64,000 nucleotides of DNA from Pseudomonas sp. Marseille-Q3773 (GTDB lineage: Bacteria; Pseudomonadota; Gammaproteobacteria; Pseudomonadales; Pseudomonadaceae), in assembly GCF_916618955.1 (NCBI RefSeq), contig NZ_OU745390.1, positions 3,534,001 through 3,598,000 on the forward strand, given 5' to 3'. Within the stretch, counting starts at the first letter, position 1. Every line of letters starts with the position of its first letter. Made by a program: the position numbers and the translations under genes. The notes beneath the pieces are model-generated. The model was not told the DNA's origin, did no database searches, and was given only the letters and a program-made list of their open reading frames with translations. Positions 35,560-44,699 of the stretch are shown here, piece after piece.

Positions 35560-36450
35560 ATGGAATGGCGAAAAGGCCGGCGCAGCGTCAATGTGGTCGA
35601 TGCCCGAGGCGAAGGTGGCGGTGGCGGCGGCATGCGTTTCGGCGGCGGCAAGGGGCTGGGGCTTGGCGCAGTACTGCTGATCGTCGGTATCGGCTGGCTT
35701 ACCGGGCAGGACCCGCTGCAGATTCTTGGCCAGCTCACTGGCCAGATGGAGCAGCAGCAACGGCAGGCGCCCAGCAGCGTGGGCGGCAAGGCCCCGCCGG
35801 CCAACGACCAGCAGGCCGAGTTCGTCGCCTCGATCCTGGGCGACACCGAAGATACCTGGAAAGCCCTGTTTGCCGAGGCTGGCAAGCAATACCGCGATCC
35901 CAAGCTGGTGCTGTTCAGCGGCCAGGTCAATTCGGCCTGTGGCTTTGCTTCAGCGGCAGTGGGGCCGTTCTACTGCCCCGCCGACCAGCGGGTGTACCTG
36001 GACATGTCGTTCTTCCGCGAGATGGAAACCCGTTTCGCAGCCGCCGGCGACTTTGCCCAGGCCTACGTGATCGCTCATGAAATCGGCCACCATGTGCAGA
36101 CCCTGCTGGGGGTGTCGGCCAAGGTCGACGCCGCACGCCGCAGCGGCCAACGCCTGGAAGGTGACAACGGCTTGCTGGTGCGCCAGGAGCTGCAGGCCGA
36201 CTGCCTGGCCGGGGTGTGGGCCTACCAGGCGCAAAAGCGCCTGAACTGGCTGGAGCCGGGTGACGTCGAAGAGGCCCTGAACGCCGCCAATGCCATTGGC
36301 GATGACCGCTTGCAGCAACAGGGCCGCGGGCGTGTAGTGCCGGACTCGTTCACCCACGGTACTTCGGCGCAGCGGGTACGCTGGTTCAAGGCCGGGTTCG
36401 CCGAGGGTGAAGTGAACAGTTGCGATACCTTCAGCGCGCGTAACCTCTGA
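35560..36450 (+). CDS. membrane-anchored neutral zinc metallopeptidase (YpfJ family)
   Basis: The 296-residue protein begins with a charged MEWRKGRRS segment and a Gly-rich stretch. A single membrane anchor follows (GLGLGAVLLIVGIGWLTG, about 32-49), then a large periplasmic domain. The zincin motif HEIGHH is in VIAHEIGHHVQ (about 172), with a downstream Glu in ELQADCLAGVW. Function and substrate are unknown for the family. The ATG at 35560 follows GGAGAG. It is divergent from pcaH across 200 bp that hold the PcaQ-type site. Confidence 0.88.
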   Translation: MEWRKGRRSVNVVDARGEGGGGGGMRFGGGKGLGLGAVLLIVGIGWLTGQDPLQILGQLTGQMEQQQRQAPSSVGGKAPPANDQQAEFVASILGDTEDTWKALFAEAGKQYRDPKLVLFSGQVNSACGFASAAVGPFYCPADQRVYLDMSFFREMETRFAAAGDFAQAYVIAHEIGHHVQTLLGVSAKVDAARRSGQRLEGDNGLLVRQELQADCLAGVWAYQAQKRLNWLEPGDVEEALNAANAIGDDRLQQQGRGRVVPDSFTHGTSAQRVRWFKAGFAEGEVNSCDTFSARNL

Positions 36451-36478
36451 CACCTCTCGCCAGGCCGGCGCAAACGCT

Positions 36479-36593
36479 GTAGGAGCGGCCTTGTGTCGCG
36501 AAAGGGCTGCGAAGCGGCCCCTGCAATAGTCGCGTCAACGTTGAAATCCTGGGGCCGCTTTGCGGCCCTTTCGCGACACAAGGCCGCTCCTAC
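36479..36593. repeat. BIME upstream of mcpS
   Basis: It is a pair of inverted 40-base REP units. The left starts GTAGGAGCGGCCTTGTGTCG and the right ends in the exact inverse, GGCCGCTCCTAC. They enclose GGGGCCGCTTTGCGGCCC-type stems. This is the most complete example of this family in the window, and it occupies much of the 292-bp gap before mcpS. Confidence 0.92.
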
Positions 36594-36742
36594 CCAGAAG
36601 CACTTGTGCATATTTTGCTGAAAAAGCGTTTCAGCTTCCCTCATCACGGCCGATAACCCCTGCACGAATCAGCAGGCATCCAGAACAACAACGCCTGGCG
36701 ATCGAAGACAAATCGAGCGAAAACACCTTCTGGAGAGCGTGC

Positions 36743-38662
36743 ATGAACAGCTGGTTCGCCAACATCAGCGTCAACCTCAAACTGGGCCTGGGCTTCGGCC
36801 TGGTACTGATCCTCACCGGCCTGCTGGCCCTGACCGGCTGGACCAGCCTGGGCAGCCTGATCGACCGCAGCAACTGGATGGGTGATATCGGCCAGTTGAA
36901 CAAGGACCTGACCGACCTGCGTATTGCCCGCCTGCAGTACATGATCGCCAACGGTGACGATGCCGCCGCCGCCAACACCCAGGCCAAGCTGGACGCCTTC
37001 AGCAAGCAGCAGGCGTATCTGGCCAGCACGTTCAAAAGCCCCGAGAACGTCAAGCTGCTGGGTGAGCTGGGCGAGACCATCAGCGCCTACAAGGTATCGC
37101 TGAACAAGATGCGCCAAGGCTACGACGCCACCCGCACCGCGCGTGCGGCCATGGAAAGCTCGGCCAGCAAGGCCGACCAGGCGATGGACGCGCTCAGCCA
37201 GGAAGTCACGGCACGCGCCGAAGCCGACAGCGTGCGCCTGGCCCAGTACCAGTTGATCAGCAAGGCCCGCCAGCAACTGCTGCAAGTGCGCATCGACGTG
37301 CGCGGCTATATCGCCGACAACAGTGCCGCCAACGAACAGGCTGCCCTGCGCCAGCTGGATGCCGCCCTGGCCGGCATCGACAGCCTCAAGCGCCAGCTGC
37401 CCGGCGAAGACACGCGCCTGCAACAGTTCGAAGGCTCGGTGCTGGCCTACCGTGACGCCGTGCGCCAGTTCCGCGATGCGGTCGCCAACATCACCACCGC
37501 GCGTGCCGAAATGACCGTGCAGGGTGCCGACATCGTCAAGCGCAGCGACGCGCTGTACCAGATCCAGCTGGAACGCCGCGACATCGAAAGCGCCCAGGCC
37601 CGCACCCTGCAGGCTATCGCCACCTTGCTGGCGCTGCTGGTGGGCGTGCTGGCGGCTGTACTCATCACCCGGCAGATCACCCGCCCTCTGCGCGACACGC
37701 TGGTGGCGGTGGAAAAGATCGCCAGCGGCGACCTCACCCAACAGCTGCGGGTTACCCGCCGCGATGAACTGGGCGTGCTGCAGCAAGGCATCGCGCGCAT
37801 GGGCACCACCCTGCGCGAGCTGATCAGCGGTATCCGCGACGGCGTTACCCAGATCGCCAGCGCCGCCGAGGAACTGTCGGCGGTGACCGAGCAGACCAGC
37901 GCCGGCGCCAACAACCAGAAGGTCGAGACCGACCAGGTAGCGACCGCCATGCACGAAATGGCGGCCACCGTTCAGGAAGTGGCGCGCAATGCCGAACAGG
38001 CATCCCATGCGGCCACCGGTGCCGATGACGAAGCCCGCGCTGGTGACCGCGTGGTGGGCGAGGCAATTGGCCAGATCGAGCGCCTGGCCGAGGACATGCA
38101 CCGCTCCACCGAGGCCATGAACCTGCTGCAGCAGGAAAGCCAGAAGATCGGCAGCGTGATGGACGTGATCAAGTCAGTGGCGGAACAGACCAACCTGCTG
38201 GCGCTGAACGCTGCGATCGAAGCGGCGCGTGCCGGCGAGGCCGGGCGTGGCTTTGCCGTGGTCGCCGATGAAGTGCGCGGCCTGGCCCAGCGCACGCAGA
38301 AATCCACCGAAGAAATCGAGGAACTGATCGCCAGCCTGCAGCACGGTACCCAGCAAGTGGCGGCGGCCATGCACGGTAGCCGTACCCTGACCGACAGCAG
38401 CGTCGAGCTGGCGCGCAAGGCCGGGGCCTCGCTGGAGAGCATCACCAGCACGGTGTCGAGCATCCAGTCGATGAACCAGCAGATTGCGGCGGCGGCGGAG
38501 CAACAGAGTGCGGTGGCGGAAGAGATCAGCCGCAGCATCCTCAATGTGCGCGATGTGTCGGAGCAGACGGCGGCGGCCAGTGACGAGACGGCAGCTTCCA
38601 GCGTGGAGCTGGCGCGGTTGGGCGGGCAATTGCAGACATTGGTCAGCCAGTTCCGCGTCTGA
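36743..38662 (+). CDS. mcpS: methyl-accepting chemotaxis receptor McpS
   Basis: The 639-residue length equals P. putida McpS. TM1 is at about 12-33 and TM2 at about 285-307. Between them lies a roughly 250-residue all-helical periplasmic domain of the bimodular (HBM) type. A HAMP domain and a cytoplasmic signalling domain follow, with the conserved tip [20 protein letters not shown]. McpS is known to bind TCA-cycle intermediates such as malate and succinate and to direct chemotaxis to them. The ATG at 36743 follows TGGAGAG. The longer open frame upstream runs through REP DNA and is not coding. Confidence 0.93.
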   Translation: MNSWFANISVNLKLGLGFGLVLILTGLLALTGWTSLGSLIDRSNWMGDIGQLNKDLTDLRIARLQYMIANGDDAAAANTQAKLDAFSKQQAYLASTFKSPENVKLLGELGETISAYKVSLNKMRQGYDATRTARAAMESSASKADQAMDALSQEVTARAEADSVRLAQYQLISKARQQLLQVRIDVRGYIADNSAANEQAALRQLDAALAGIDSLKRQLPGEDTRLQQFEGSVLAYRDAVRQFRDAVANITTARAEMTVQGADIVKRSDALYQIQLERRDIESAQARTLQAIATLLALLVGVLAAVLITRQITRPLRDTLVAVEKIASGDLTQQLRVTRRDELGVLQQGIARMGTTLRELISGIRDGVTQIASAAEELSAVTEQTSAGANNQKVETDQVATAMHEMAATVQEVARNAEQASHAATGADDEARAGDRVVGEAIGQIERLAEDMHRSTEAMNLLQQESQKIGSVMDVIKSVAEQTNLLALNAAIEAARAGEAGRGFAVVADEVRGLAQRTQKSTEEIEELIASLQHGTQQVAAAMHGSRTLTDSSVELARKAGASLESITSTVSSIQSMNQQIAAAAEQQSAVAEEISRSILNVRDVSEQTAAASDETAASSVELARLGGQLQTLVSQFRV

Positions 38663-38672
38663 TCCAGCAGTT

Positions 38673-38765
38673 CGGGGCCGCTTTGCGGCCCGTCGCGACA
38701 CAAGGCCGCTCCTGCAATCTCCGGAAGGAGCGGCCTCGTGTCGTGATGGAGGGCAAAGCCCTCCC
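38673..38765. repeat. BIME between mcpS and ggt
   Basis: It is a GGGGCCGCTTTGCGGCCC stem and CGTCGCGACACAAGGCCGCT, followed by the inverted unit AGGAGCGGCCTCGTGTCG with a GAGGGCAAAGCCCTC stem. It lies in the 119-bp convergent gap. Confidence 0.87.
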
Positions 38766-38781
38766 GGCGATGGAACAGCTA

Positions 38782-40449
38782 TTACTTGACGATCATCCCG
38801 ACCCCACGCCCACGTGGGTCCGAAGCAGTCTCCAGCTTCGCACCGTTCACCCGGATCGCCTGGATGTCGCCCATCTCCCAGCCCTGGTCCTCCAGCACAT
38901 AGCCCATCTTCTTCAGCTCGTCAGCCACCGGCCCGGTCAACGGCGCGTAGCTGTCAAAGTAGATGGTGTCCTTGGGCAGCAACTGATGGTGCACGCGCTG
39001 CGCCGCCACCGCCTTGTCCAGCGGCATGCCGTAGTCGTACAGGTTGTTCATGACCTGGAAGATCGAGGTGAAGATCCGCGAGCCGCCTGGCGTACCAATG
39101 ACCAGCTCGACCTTGCCATCGCGGGTCATCAGGCTCGGGCTCATCGACGACAGCATGCGCTTGCCCGGTGCGATGGCATTGGCATCCCCGCCTACCACGC
39201 CGAACGCGTTGGCCGCGCCCGGCTTGGCACTGAAGTCATCCATTTCGTCGTTCAACAGGAAGCCGGCACCTTTCACCACCACGCCACTTCCGTAATCAAG
39301 GTTCAGGGTGTAGGTATTGCTGACCGCGTTGCCCTGCTTGTCGACGATCGAGAAGTGCGTGGTCTGGTGCGGCTCCAGGCCCGGCCTGACCTTGTCGGTT
39401 GCGGAAATGGCCTTCGGGTTGACCTGCGCGGCACGCTTGGCCAGGTAGTCCTTGGCCACCAGCTGCGCCACCGGCACCTGGGTGAAGGCTGGGTCGCCGA
39501 GGTAGTCGGCGCGGTCGGCGAACACCCGCTTTTCGATCTCGGCCAGCAGGTGGATGTACTGCGCCGAGTTGTGCGCCACGCCTTTGAAGTCCGCCGCGCG
39601 GTTTTCCTTGATGCCCAGCAGCTGGGCCAGGGCGACGCCGCCGGAGCTTGGCGGAGGCGCGGTATAGACCACATTGCCACGCCAGCTGACAGCCATCGGC
39701 TCACGCCATACCGCCTTGTAGTCCTGCAGGTCCTGCTTGGTGATCAGGCCCTTGTCGGCCTGCATCTGCGCTACCAGCAGGTCGGCGGTCTTGCCCTGGT
39801 AGAACTCGCTGACGCCCTTGTCGGCGATGCGCTCCAGGGTCTGCGCCATCTCTGGCTGCTTGAACAGCTGGCCGACCTTCATGTTGCCGAAGTAGTCGTT
39901 GAAGTTGGTCGCGGTCTTGAACATGCCCTGCGCATCGTTGCGGTACTGGTACTGCTTTTCCGCCACCTTGAAACCGTTTTTCGCATAGCCGATGGCCGGG
40001 GTCAGCAGCTCGCTCCAGGGCAGCTTGCCGAATTTCTGGTGCGCCTCCCACAAGCCCATTACCGTGCCGGGTACGCCAGCTGCGCGGGCCCCGACCAGGC
40101 TGAGGTTCTCGATGACCTCACCCTTGTCGTCCAGGTACATGTTGCGCGTCGCGGCCTTGGGCGCCACTTCACGGTAGTCGAGGAAATAGGGTTTTCCGTC
40201 GACGAACAGGGTCATGAACCCGCCGCCGCCGATGTTGCCCGCCTCGGGGTAAGTCACCGCCAGGGTGAACGCCGTGGCCACTGCCGCATCCACCGCATTG
40301 CCGCCCTTCTTGAGGATGTCGGCGGCCACCTGTGCACCATATTGATCGGGCGCGGCCACTGCACCGCCCTCGAGGGTGGCGGCATGAACCGAGGAACAGC
40401 TCAGGATCGCGGCTGCGAGAGCCAGGTACTGGAACGGAACCATACGCAT
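38782..40449 (-). CDS. ggt: gamma-glutamyltransferase
   Basis: This 555-residue Ntn-hydrolase precursor has an N-terminal signal peptide (MRMVPFQYLALAAAILSCSS), so it is periplasmic. Autocleavage should occur before Thr363, the first residue of TTHFSIVDKQGNA, giving large and small subunits. The substrate-binding pair is seen in LSSMSPSLM. It hydrolyses glutathione and gamma-glutamyl peptides. The ATG at 40449 follows AGGAAG. The neighbouring LysR gene is on the same strand upstream, 117 bp away. Confidence 0.95.
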   Translation of the reverse strand: MRMVPFQYLALAAAILSCSSVHAATLEGGAVAAPDQYGAQVAADILKKGGNAVDAAVATAFTLAVTYPEAGNIGGGGFMTLFVDGKPYFLDYREVAPKAATRNMYLDDKGEVIENLSLVGARAAGVPGTVMGLWEAHQKFGKLPWSELLTPAIGYAKNGFKVAEKQYQYRNDAQGMFKTATNFNDYFGNMKVGQLFKQPEMAQTLERIADKGVSEFYQGKTADLLVAQMQADKGLITKQDLQDYKAVWREPMAVSWRGNVVYTAPPPSSGGVALAQLLGIKENRAADFKGVAHNSAQYIHLLAEIEKRVFADRADYLGDPAFTQVPVAQLVAKDYLAKRAAQVNPKAISATDKVRPGLEPHQTTHFSIVDKQGNAVSNTYTLNLDYGSGVVVKGAGFLLNDEMDDFSAKPGAANAFGVVGGDANAIAPGKRMLSSMSPSLMTRDGKVELVIGTPGGSRIFTSIFQVMNNLYDYGMPLDKAVAAQRVHHQLLPKDTIYFDSYAPLTGPVADELKKMGYVLEDQGWEMGDIQAIRVNGAKLETASDPRGRGVGMIVK

Positions 40450-40566
40450 GACACTTCCTTGGTGTTGTTTTTGTTGAGCAGTCAGTAAGGCCGAAGCGTG
40501 TCCGCTGCGCAATCAATAGCAGGAAGTTTCGCCGCCTGTGGACAGGCTATGTCGCGTTCAGGCAAC

Positions 40567-41463
40567 TCAGCAGGCGTACATCGCCAACTTGCGCTGGATG
40601 AAATCGAGGAAGCACTGGATACGCAGCGCCAGCTGGGTATTGCGGTAGTACACCGCATGGATCGGCTGGCGATAGCCGTTGTTGGCTTCGCTGAGCAACA
40701 CGCGCAGTCGCCCGCTGCGGATGTCTTCATGGGTCATGAAGTGCGACAGGCTGACGATGCCCTCGCCCGCCAGGGCCAGCTGGCGCAAGGTCTCGCCGCT
40801 GGAAGCGATAAGCGCCGGGCGGATGCTCCAGCGGTCGCCCTGGGCATGGCGCAGTGGCCAGTGGTTGAGCGATTCGGGCTGGCTGAAGCCGAGCAGGCAA
40901 TGGTCGGCCAGGTCCTCGACCCGCTGCGGCGTACCATGCTGTTCGAGATACGCCGGGCTGGCCAGCACCTGCACCGGGCTGCATCCCAAGCTGCGCGCGT
41001 GCAGGCTGGAGTCGGCCAGTTCGCCAATGCGGATGGCCACATCGGTGCTCTGCTCGAGCAGGTCGATGATCAAGTCGTCGGTGTTGAGCTCCAGTTCGAT
41101 GCCGGGGTACTGGCGGCGGAACTCGCCGATCCAGGGCAGGATGGCGTGCAGCATGAACGGCGCAGCAGCGTTGATGCGCAGCCGCCCGGTAGGGGTCTGG
41201 CGGTTCATCGACAGGCGCTCTTCCATCTCGTCCATCTGTTCCAGGATCAGGCGCGAGCGCTCAAGGAAAAAGCGGCCCTCTTCGGTCAGGTCCATGCGCC
41301 GGGTGGTGCGGTTGACCAAGGTGGTGCCCAGCTTGCCTTCAAGGCGTGACAAGGTGCGGCTGACGGCGGACGGGGTCTGGCCCATCTGCTCGGCAGCAGC
41401 GGAAATCGAGCCGCAGTCGATGACGGTGACGAACACCTGGAGTTCTTCAGATCGGGTTTTCAC
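40567..41463 (-). CDS. LysR-type transcriptional regulator
   Basis: The 298-residue protein has a helix-turn-helix at about 4-62 (SISAAAEQMGQTPSAVSRTL) and an effector domain of the DsdC/DmlR-like clade (TGRLRINAAAPFMLHAILPW). Translation is placed at GTG 41463, giving MKTRSEELQVF. A TTG nine codons upstream is the only other option. It is on the same strand as mdaB upstream and ggt downstream. An effect on mdaB or ygiN is plausible but unproven. Confidence 0.88.
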   Translation of the reverse strand: MKTRSEELQVFVTVIDCGSISAAAEQMGQTPSAVSRTLSRLEGKLGTTLVNRTTRRMDLTEEGRFFLERSRLILEQMDEMEERLSMNRQTPTGRLRINAAAPFMLHAILPWIGEFRRQYPGIELELNTDDLIIDLLEQSTDVAIRIGELADSSLHARSLGCSPVQVLASPAYLEQHGTPQRVEDLADHCLLGFSQPESLNHWPLRHAQGDRWSIRPALIASSGETLRQLALAGEGIVSLSHFMTHEDIRSGRLRVLLSEANNGYRQPIHAVYYRNTQLALRIQCFLDFIQRKLAMYAC

Positions 41464-41530
41464 TTCGGCGCCTGTGGTTGCTCTCTGCAAGGACTAGATA
41501 GCCGCTTGTCGAGGCCAAGTCCAGCAGTGC

Positions 41531-41637
41531 CTGTACCGGGCCCTTTCGCGGGCTCGCCCGCTCCCACAGGGATCACACAGGCCTGAAAGCTTGGGGAGTA
41601 CCTGTGGGAGCGGGCAAGCCCGCGAAGAGGCAGGCAC
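41531..41637. repeat. BIME of the GCGGG..CCCGC family
   Basis: The left unit is CCTGTACCGGGCCC with TTTCGCGGGCTCGCCCGC and TCCCACAGG. The right unit is its inverse, CCTGTGGGAGCGGG with CAAGCCCGCGAAGAGGC. It fills the gap between the LysR gene and mdaB. Confidence 0.88.
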
Positions 41638-41647
41638 AGACGAACAC

Positions 41648-42238
41648 TTATTGCGCCTTGCCGAATACCTTGTCCAGGTGCTGCGCATAGGCCGCCAGCG
41701 CCGCCGGCACATCAGGGCGCTTCATCACATCCACCGCCAGGAAGGTCGGCAAGCCAGTCATGCCAAGGAACTGGTTGGCCTTGTGGAAGGGGAAGTACAC
41801 CGCATCCACACCCTTGCCCTCGAAGAAATCGCTGGGGTCATCGAATGCCTGCTGCGGCGCGTTCCAGGTCAACGACAGCATGTACTGCTTGCCGTGTACC
41901 AGGCCACCGCTGCCGTACTTCTGCGAATGGTCCGAACGGGTACGACCATCGTTGGCATAGAGGCTGCCATGGCCGGCGGTGAACACCTCGTCGATGTATT
42001 TCTTCACGGTCCATGGCGCGCCCATCCACCAGCCTGGCATCTGGTAGATCACTACATCGGCCCAGAGGAATTTCTGCACCTCTTCCTGAACGTCATAACC
42101 GCCATCGATGAAGGTCTGGCGCACATCGAAACCGGCGCGGTCCAGGTGAGCCATGGCCGCTTCGTGCAGGGTGGTGTTGAGACGGCCATCGGAGTGAGCG
42201 AACTGTTTACCGCCGTTGAGCAGAAGGATCTTTTTCAT
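41648..42238 (-). CDS. mdaB: NAD(P)H:quinone oxidoreductase, MdaB-like
   Basis: The 196-residue protein has the flavodoxin-like fold of the MdaB/NQO family. The N-terminal KILLLNGGKQFAHSDGRLN binds FAD phosphate, and the family loop YQMPGWWMGAPWTVKKYIDE lies at about 67-86. MdaB reduces quinones by two electrons and protects against oxidative stress. A YgiN-like quinol monooxygenase gene is divergent from it 154 bp away. In E. coli mdaB and ygiN are adjacent and form a quinone redox cycle. Confidence 0.9.
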   Translation of the reverse strand: MKKILLLNGGKQFAHSDGRLNTTLHEAAMAHLDRAGFDVRQTFIDGGYDVQEEVQKFLWADVVIYQMPGWWMGAPWTVKKYIDEVFTAGHGSLYANDGRTRSDHSQKYGSGGLVHGKQYMLSLTWNAPQQAFDDPSDFFEGKGVDAVYFPFHKANQFLGMTGLPTFLAVDVMKRPDVPAALAAYAQHLDKVFGKAQ

Positions 42239-42392
42239 GTGAGCCTCGCGAAAAATTCAGGTCGGCAGGTTAGGGGCTCGCGGACGGGGGATACAGTGGC
42301 GTGGGGGCAAAATACAATTGACCACAAGTCATGAATGGCTGGCACATTATTGCCGTAGAATCGTCTTACCTTCCATCAACGAGTAGCGACCC

Positions 42393-42707
42393 ATGACTGA
42401 GCAGTACGCCTTCATCCTCAAAGCCAAGACCCGTCCGGAAATGGCCGAGGCATTCGAAACCCTGTTCCGCGCCTACGTCGAGCCAAGCCGCCAGGAACCG
42501 GGCTGCATCGAATACCACATGCTGCGCGACAAGCAGGACCCGAGCCTGTTCGTGTTCTTCGAGGTCTGGGCCGACAAGGCCGCGCTGGATGTGCACTCGG
42601 CCCTGCCGCACATGACCGCGTTCTTCGAAAAGCGCATGGACTACCTGGAGCGCGATTTCGATATCCAGATGATCGACATGCTCAGCGCCTCGTCCGCTAG
42701 CCGCTGA
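42393..42707 (+). CDS. YgiN-like quinol monooxygenase (ABM domain)
   Basis: The 104-residue protein is a single ABM domain: YAFILKAKTRPEMAEAFETL, then CIEYHMLRDKQDPSLFVFFE and a C-terminal helix. YgiN oxidises menadiol back to menadione, acting with MdaB. The divergent mdaB neighbour supports that assignment over other ABM roles. The 3' end overlaps the convergent TauE/SafE gene by 11 bp. Confidence 0.85.
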   Translation: MTEQYAFILKAKTRPEMAEAFETLFRAYVEPSRQEPGCIEYHMLRDKQDPSLFVFFEVWADKAALDVHSALPHMTAFFEKRMDYLERDFDIQMIDMLSASSASR

Positions 42708-43461
42708 TCAGCAAATGGCCGCCAAGTGCGGCCAGGCCAATGAAGAAACAACGCTTGAACAGCAGTGCGCTGATGCGCTGACGCAGCCATTGCCCGGCCA
42801 GCATGCCGAGCAGGGCCGGTGCCAGCATCAGCAGCGAGGCCCCCAGGGCCTGGCCACCCAGGGCATCCTGCCCGGCAAGGCCAACGGCCAGGGCCAGCGT
42901 CGACACCGTGAACGACAGGCCCAGGGCCTGGACCATCTGCTCACGGTTCAGGGGCAGGCTCTGCAGGTAGGGTACCGCCGGTATCACGAATACCCCCGTC
43001 GCTGCCGTGACCACGCCGGTCACCAGGCCGCAGGCCGGCCCCAGCCAACGCTCGCGCCTCGGCGCCAGGCACAGGCCCGCCCCGACCAACCCGTACAGCG
43101 CATAGGCCAGCAGGGCCGCGCCCAGTGCATGTTTGGCCCACGGGCCGCTGTTGATCCCCAACCAGGCGCTGCCCAGCAAGGTACCGATGAAGAGCATTGC
43201 CAACATCGGCCCCAAACGTACCAGCAACGCCCGCAGATGCCCGCCACTGGCCAGCTGCCAAAGGTTGGTGAAGGTCGAAGGCACGATCAGCAACGCGGCA
43301 GCCTGCGCCGGAGGCATAGCCAGGCCCAACAGGCCCATGGCGATGGTCGGCAAGCCGAGGCCAATCACCCCTTTCACCGTACCGGCCAGCAGAAAGGTCA
43401 TCACCACCAGCGATGCGAGTGCTGGGCCAAGGTCCTGATAGAAAGCGAGCAAGGTATTCAT
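42697..43461 (-). CDS. TauE/SafE-family membrane protein
   Basis: The 254-residue protein has eight predicted helices and the two family repeats (GTVKGVIGLGLPTIAMGLLG near 27-46, GLVTGVVTAATGVFVIPAVP near 145-164). These are putative exporters or importers of sulfonates and sulfite-like anions. The substrate is not shown. A LysR gene is transcribed divergently 77 bp away and is the likely regulator. Confidence 0.87.
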   Translation of the reverse strand: MNTLLAFYQDLGPALASLVVMTFLLAGTVKGVIGLGLPTIAMGLLGLAMPPAQAAALLIVPSTFTNLWQLASGGHLRALLVRLGPMLAMLFIGTLLGSAWLGINSGPWAKHALGAALLAYALYGLVGAGLCLAPRRERWLGPACGLVTGVVTAATGVFVIPAVPYLQSLPLNREQMVQALGLSFTVSTLALAVGLAGQDALGGQALGASLLMLAPALLGMLAGQWLRQRISALLFKRCFFIGLAALGGHLLISG

Positions 43462-43538
43462 CAGCCGATGATGGCGCGCGCCGGCCTGGCTGAAAATCTG
43501 CCATATACTCAGGCAGACTCTTGCCAGGACAGAGCCAG

Positions 43539-44423
43539 ATGCATTTCGACCTGATCGACCTCAGGCTGTTCCAGCACACCTTGGAGTGCGGCAACATCAC
43601 CGCCGGCGCCAGCCGCAGCCACCTGTCGCTGCCAGCAGCCAGTGCGCGCATTCGCGCCATGGAAGCGTCGTTGGGCATCCCCCTGCTGGAACGCAACCGC
43701 CGTGGCGTGCAACCGACGCCGGCCGGCCAGGCCCTGCTGCAGCATGCCCGGCTGATAGCGCAGCAGGTCGAACGCCTGCAGTTCGACCTGGGCCAGTATG
43801 CGCAAGGGCAGCAAGGCCAGGTGCGCCTGCTGTGCAACACGGCGGCGCTCACCGAGTACCTGCCGGAACTGCTGGCGAGCTACCTCGCTGACAATCCCGG
43901 AATCAGCGTCGATGTGCAGGAGCTGCCGAGCCTGCGCATCGTGCAGGCGATTACCCAGGGCATGGCCGACTTGGGCATCGTTTCTACCGCAGCCCCTTGC
44001 GGACACCTGCAGACCCGCCCCTTTCGCGACGACCCGCTGGTGCTGGTGACGCCGCCCGGTCACCCGCTGGCCAGTGCGCTCGCGCCCAGCTTCAGCGATA
44101 GCCTGGCGCACGGCCATGTCGGCCTCGGCGCCAGCAGTGCGTTGGCGTTGTACCTTGAAGAGCAAGCCCTGCGCGAGGGGCGACGGATGCAGGTACGCGT
44201 GCGCGCCGAAGGGTTTGATGGGGTGATCCGCATGGTCGCCGGCGGCGCCGGCGTGGGAGTGGTGCCGCTGGCAGCGGTGCGGCGCTGGCAGGGTGTGTTG
44301 CCCTTGCACTGGGTGGCGCTGGCGGAGCCATGGGCCAACCGTAGGTTGCTGGTGCGCGCGCGGGATTTTGCGGCATTGCCGGGGTATGCGGCGGGTTTGG
44401 TTGCTGCCATTGCAGGGAAGTAA
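43539..44423 (+). CDS. LysR-type transcriptional regulator, divergent from TauE/SafE gene
   Basis: The 294-residue protein has an unusual helix-turn-helix opening (LIDLRLFQHTLECGNITAGA) but a standard length and effector domain. ATG 43539 (MHFDLIDLRLF) is preferred over a TTG six codons earlier. The short divergent gap with the TauE/SafE gene suggests it controls that permease, perhaps in response to a sulfur compound. It ends about 276 bp before the ynb-like operon. Confidence 0.87.
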   Translation: MHFDLIDLRLFQHTLECGNITAGASRSHLSLPAASARIRAMEASLGIPLLERNRRGVQPTPAGQALLQHARLIAQQVERLQFDLGQYAQGQQGQVRLLCNTAALTEYLPELLASYLADNPGISVDVQELPSLRIVQAITQGMADLGIVSTAAPCGHLQTRPFRDDPLVLVTPPGHPLASALAPSFSDSLAHGHVGLGASSALALYLEEQALREGRRMQVRVRAEGFDGVIRMVAGGAGVGVVPLAAVRRWQGVLPLHWVALAEPWANRRLLVRARDFAALPGYAAGLVAAIAGK

Positions 44424-44488
44424 GCCTCATACACAACCTCCCCGATGCATCAGCCAGGCATTTCATCTGATTAACCTCCTGCCAGCCC

Positions 44489-44619
44489 GCCGCTCAAGCG
44501 GCCAAAATCCCGCAGAGCGGCGCCACCAAGCCGGCAGAGCTTGGCCCGATGGCGAGGGCTGAAAACCTGCCACCCAGGGAAACGCCATAGATGCCGAAAG
44601 CCCTAAATCAGGGGCTTTC
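44489..44619 (+). other. structured intergenic region before the ynb-like operon (possible leader or small RNA)
   Basis: The 276-bp gap holds no ORF, but several inverted repeats are seen. GCCGCT-CA-AGCGGC is at 44489-44502, CCAAGC-N7-GCTTGG at 44526-44544, and GAAAGCCC-N8-GGGCTTTC at 44596-44619. GGCGAGG and CCTGCC may pair in between. The last stem is followed by TTTT at 44623-44626. This could be the leader of the operon, an attenuator or an independent RNA. I do not recognise a known riboswitch. Confidence 0.35.
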
Positions 44620-44626
44620 CACGTTT
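44596..44626 (+). terminator. terminator-like hairpin upstream of ynbA
   Basis: GAAAGCCC (44596-44603) pairs with GGGCTTTC (44612-44619), then CACG and TTTT. It is about 75 bp before ynbA. If functional it would end the LysR transcript or act as an attenuator for the operon. Confidence 0.5.
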
Positions 44627-44699
44627 TCATCAAACCAATACCGGACTATCAGGCGTCTGGCTTTACCCGCAACGCAGACTCACCCAAAATAGCGCCCCA

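Noticed and set aside
36560..36742. 61-codon N-terminal extension of mcpS
   Set aside because: It crosses REP DNA and the ribosome-binding site at 36730-36737 fixes the start at 36743, giving the exact length of known McpS.
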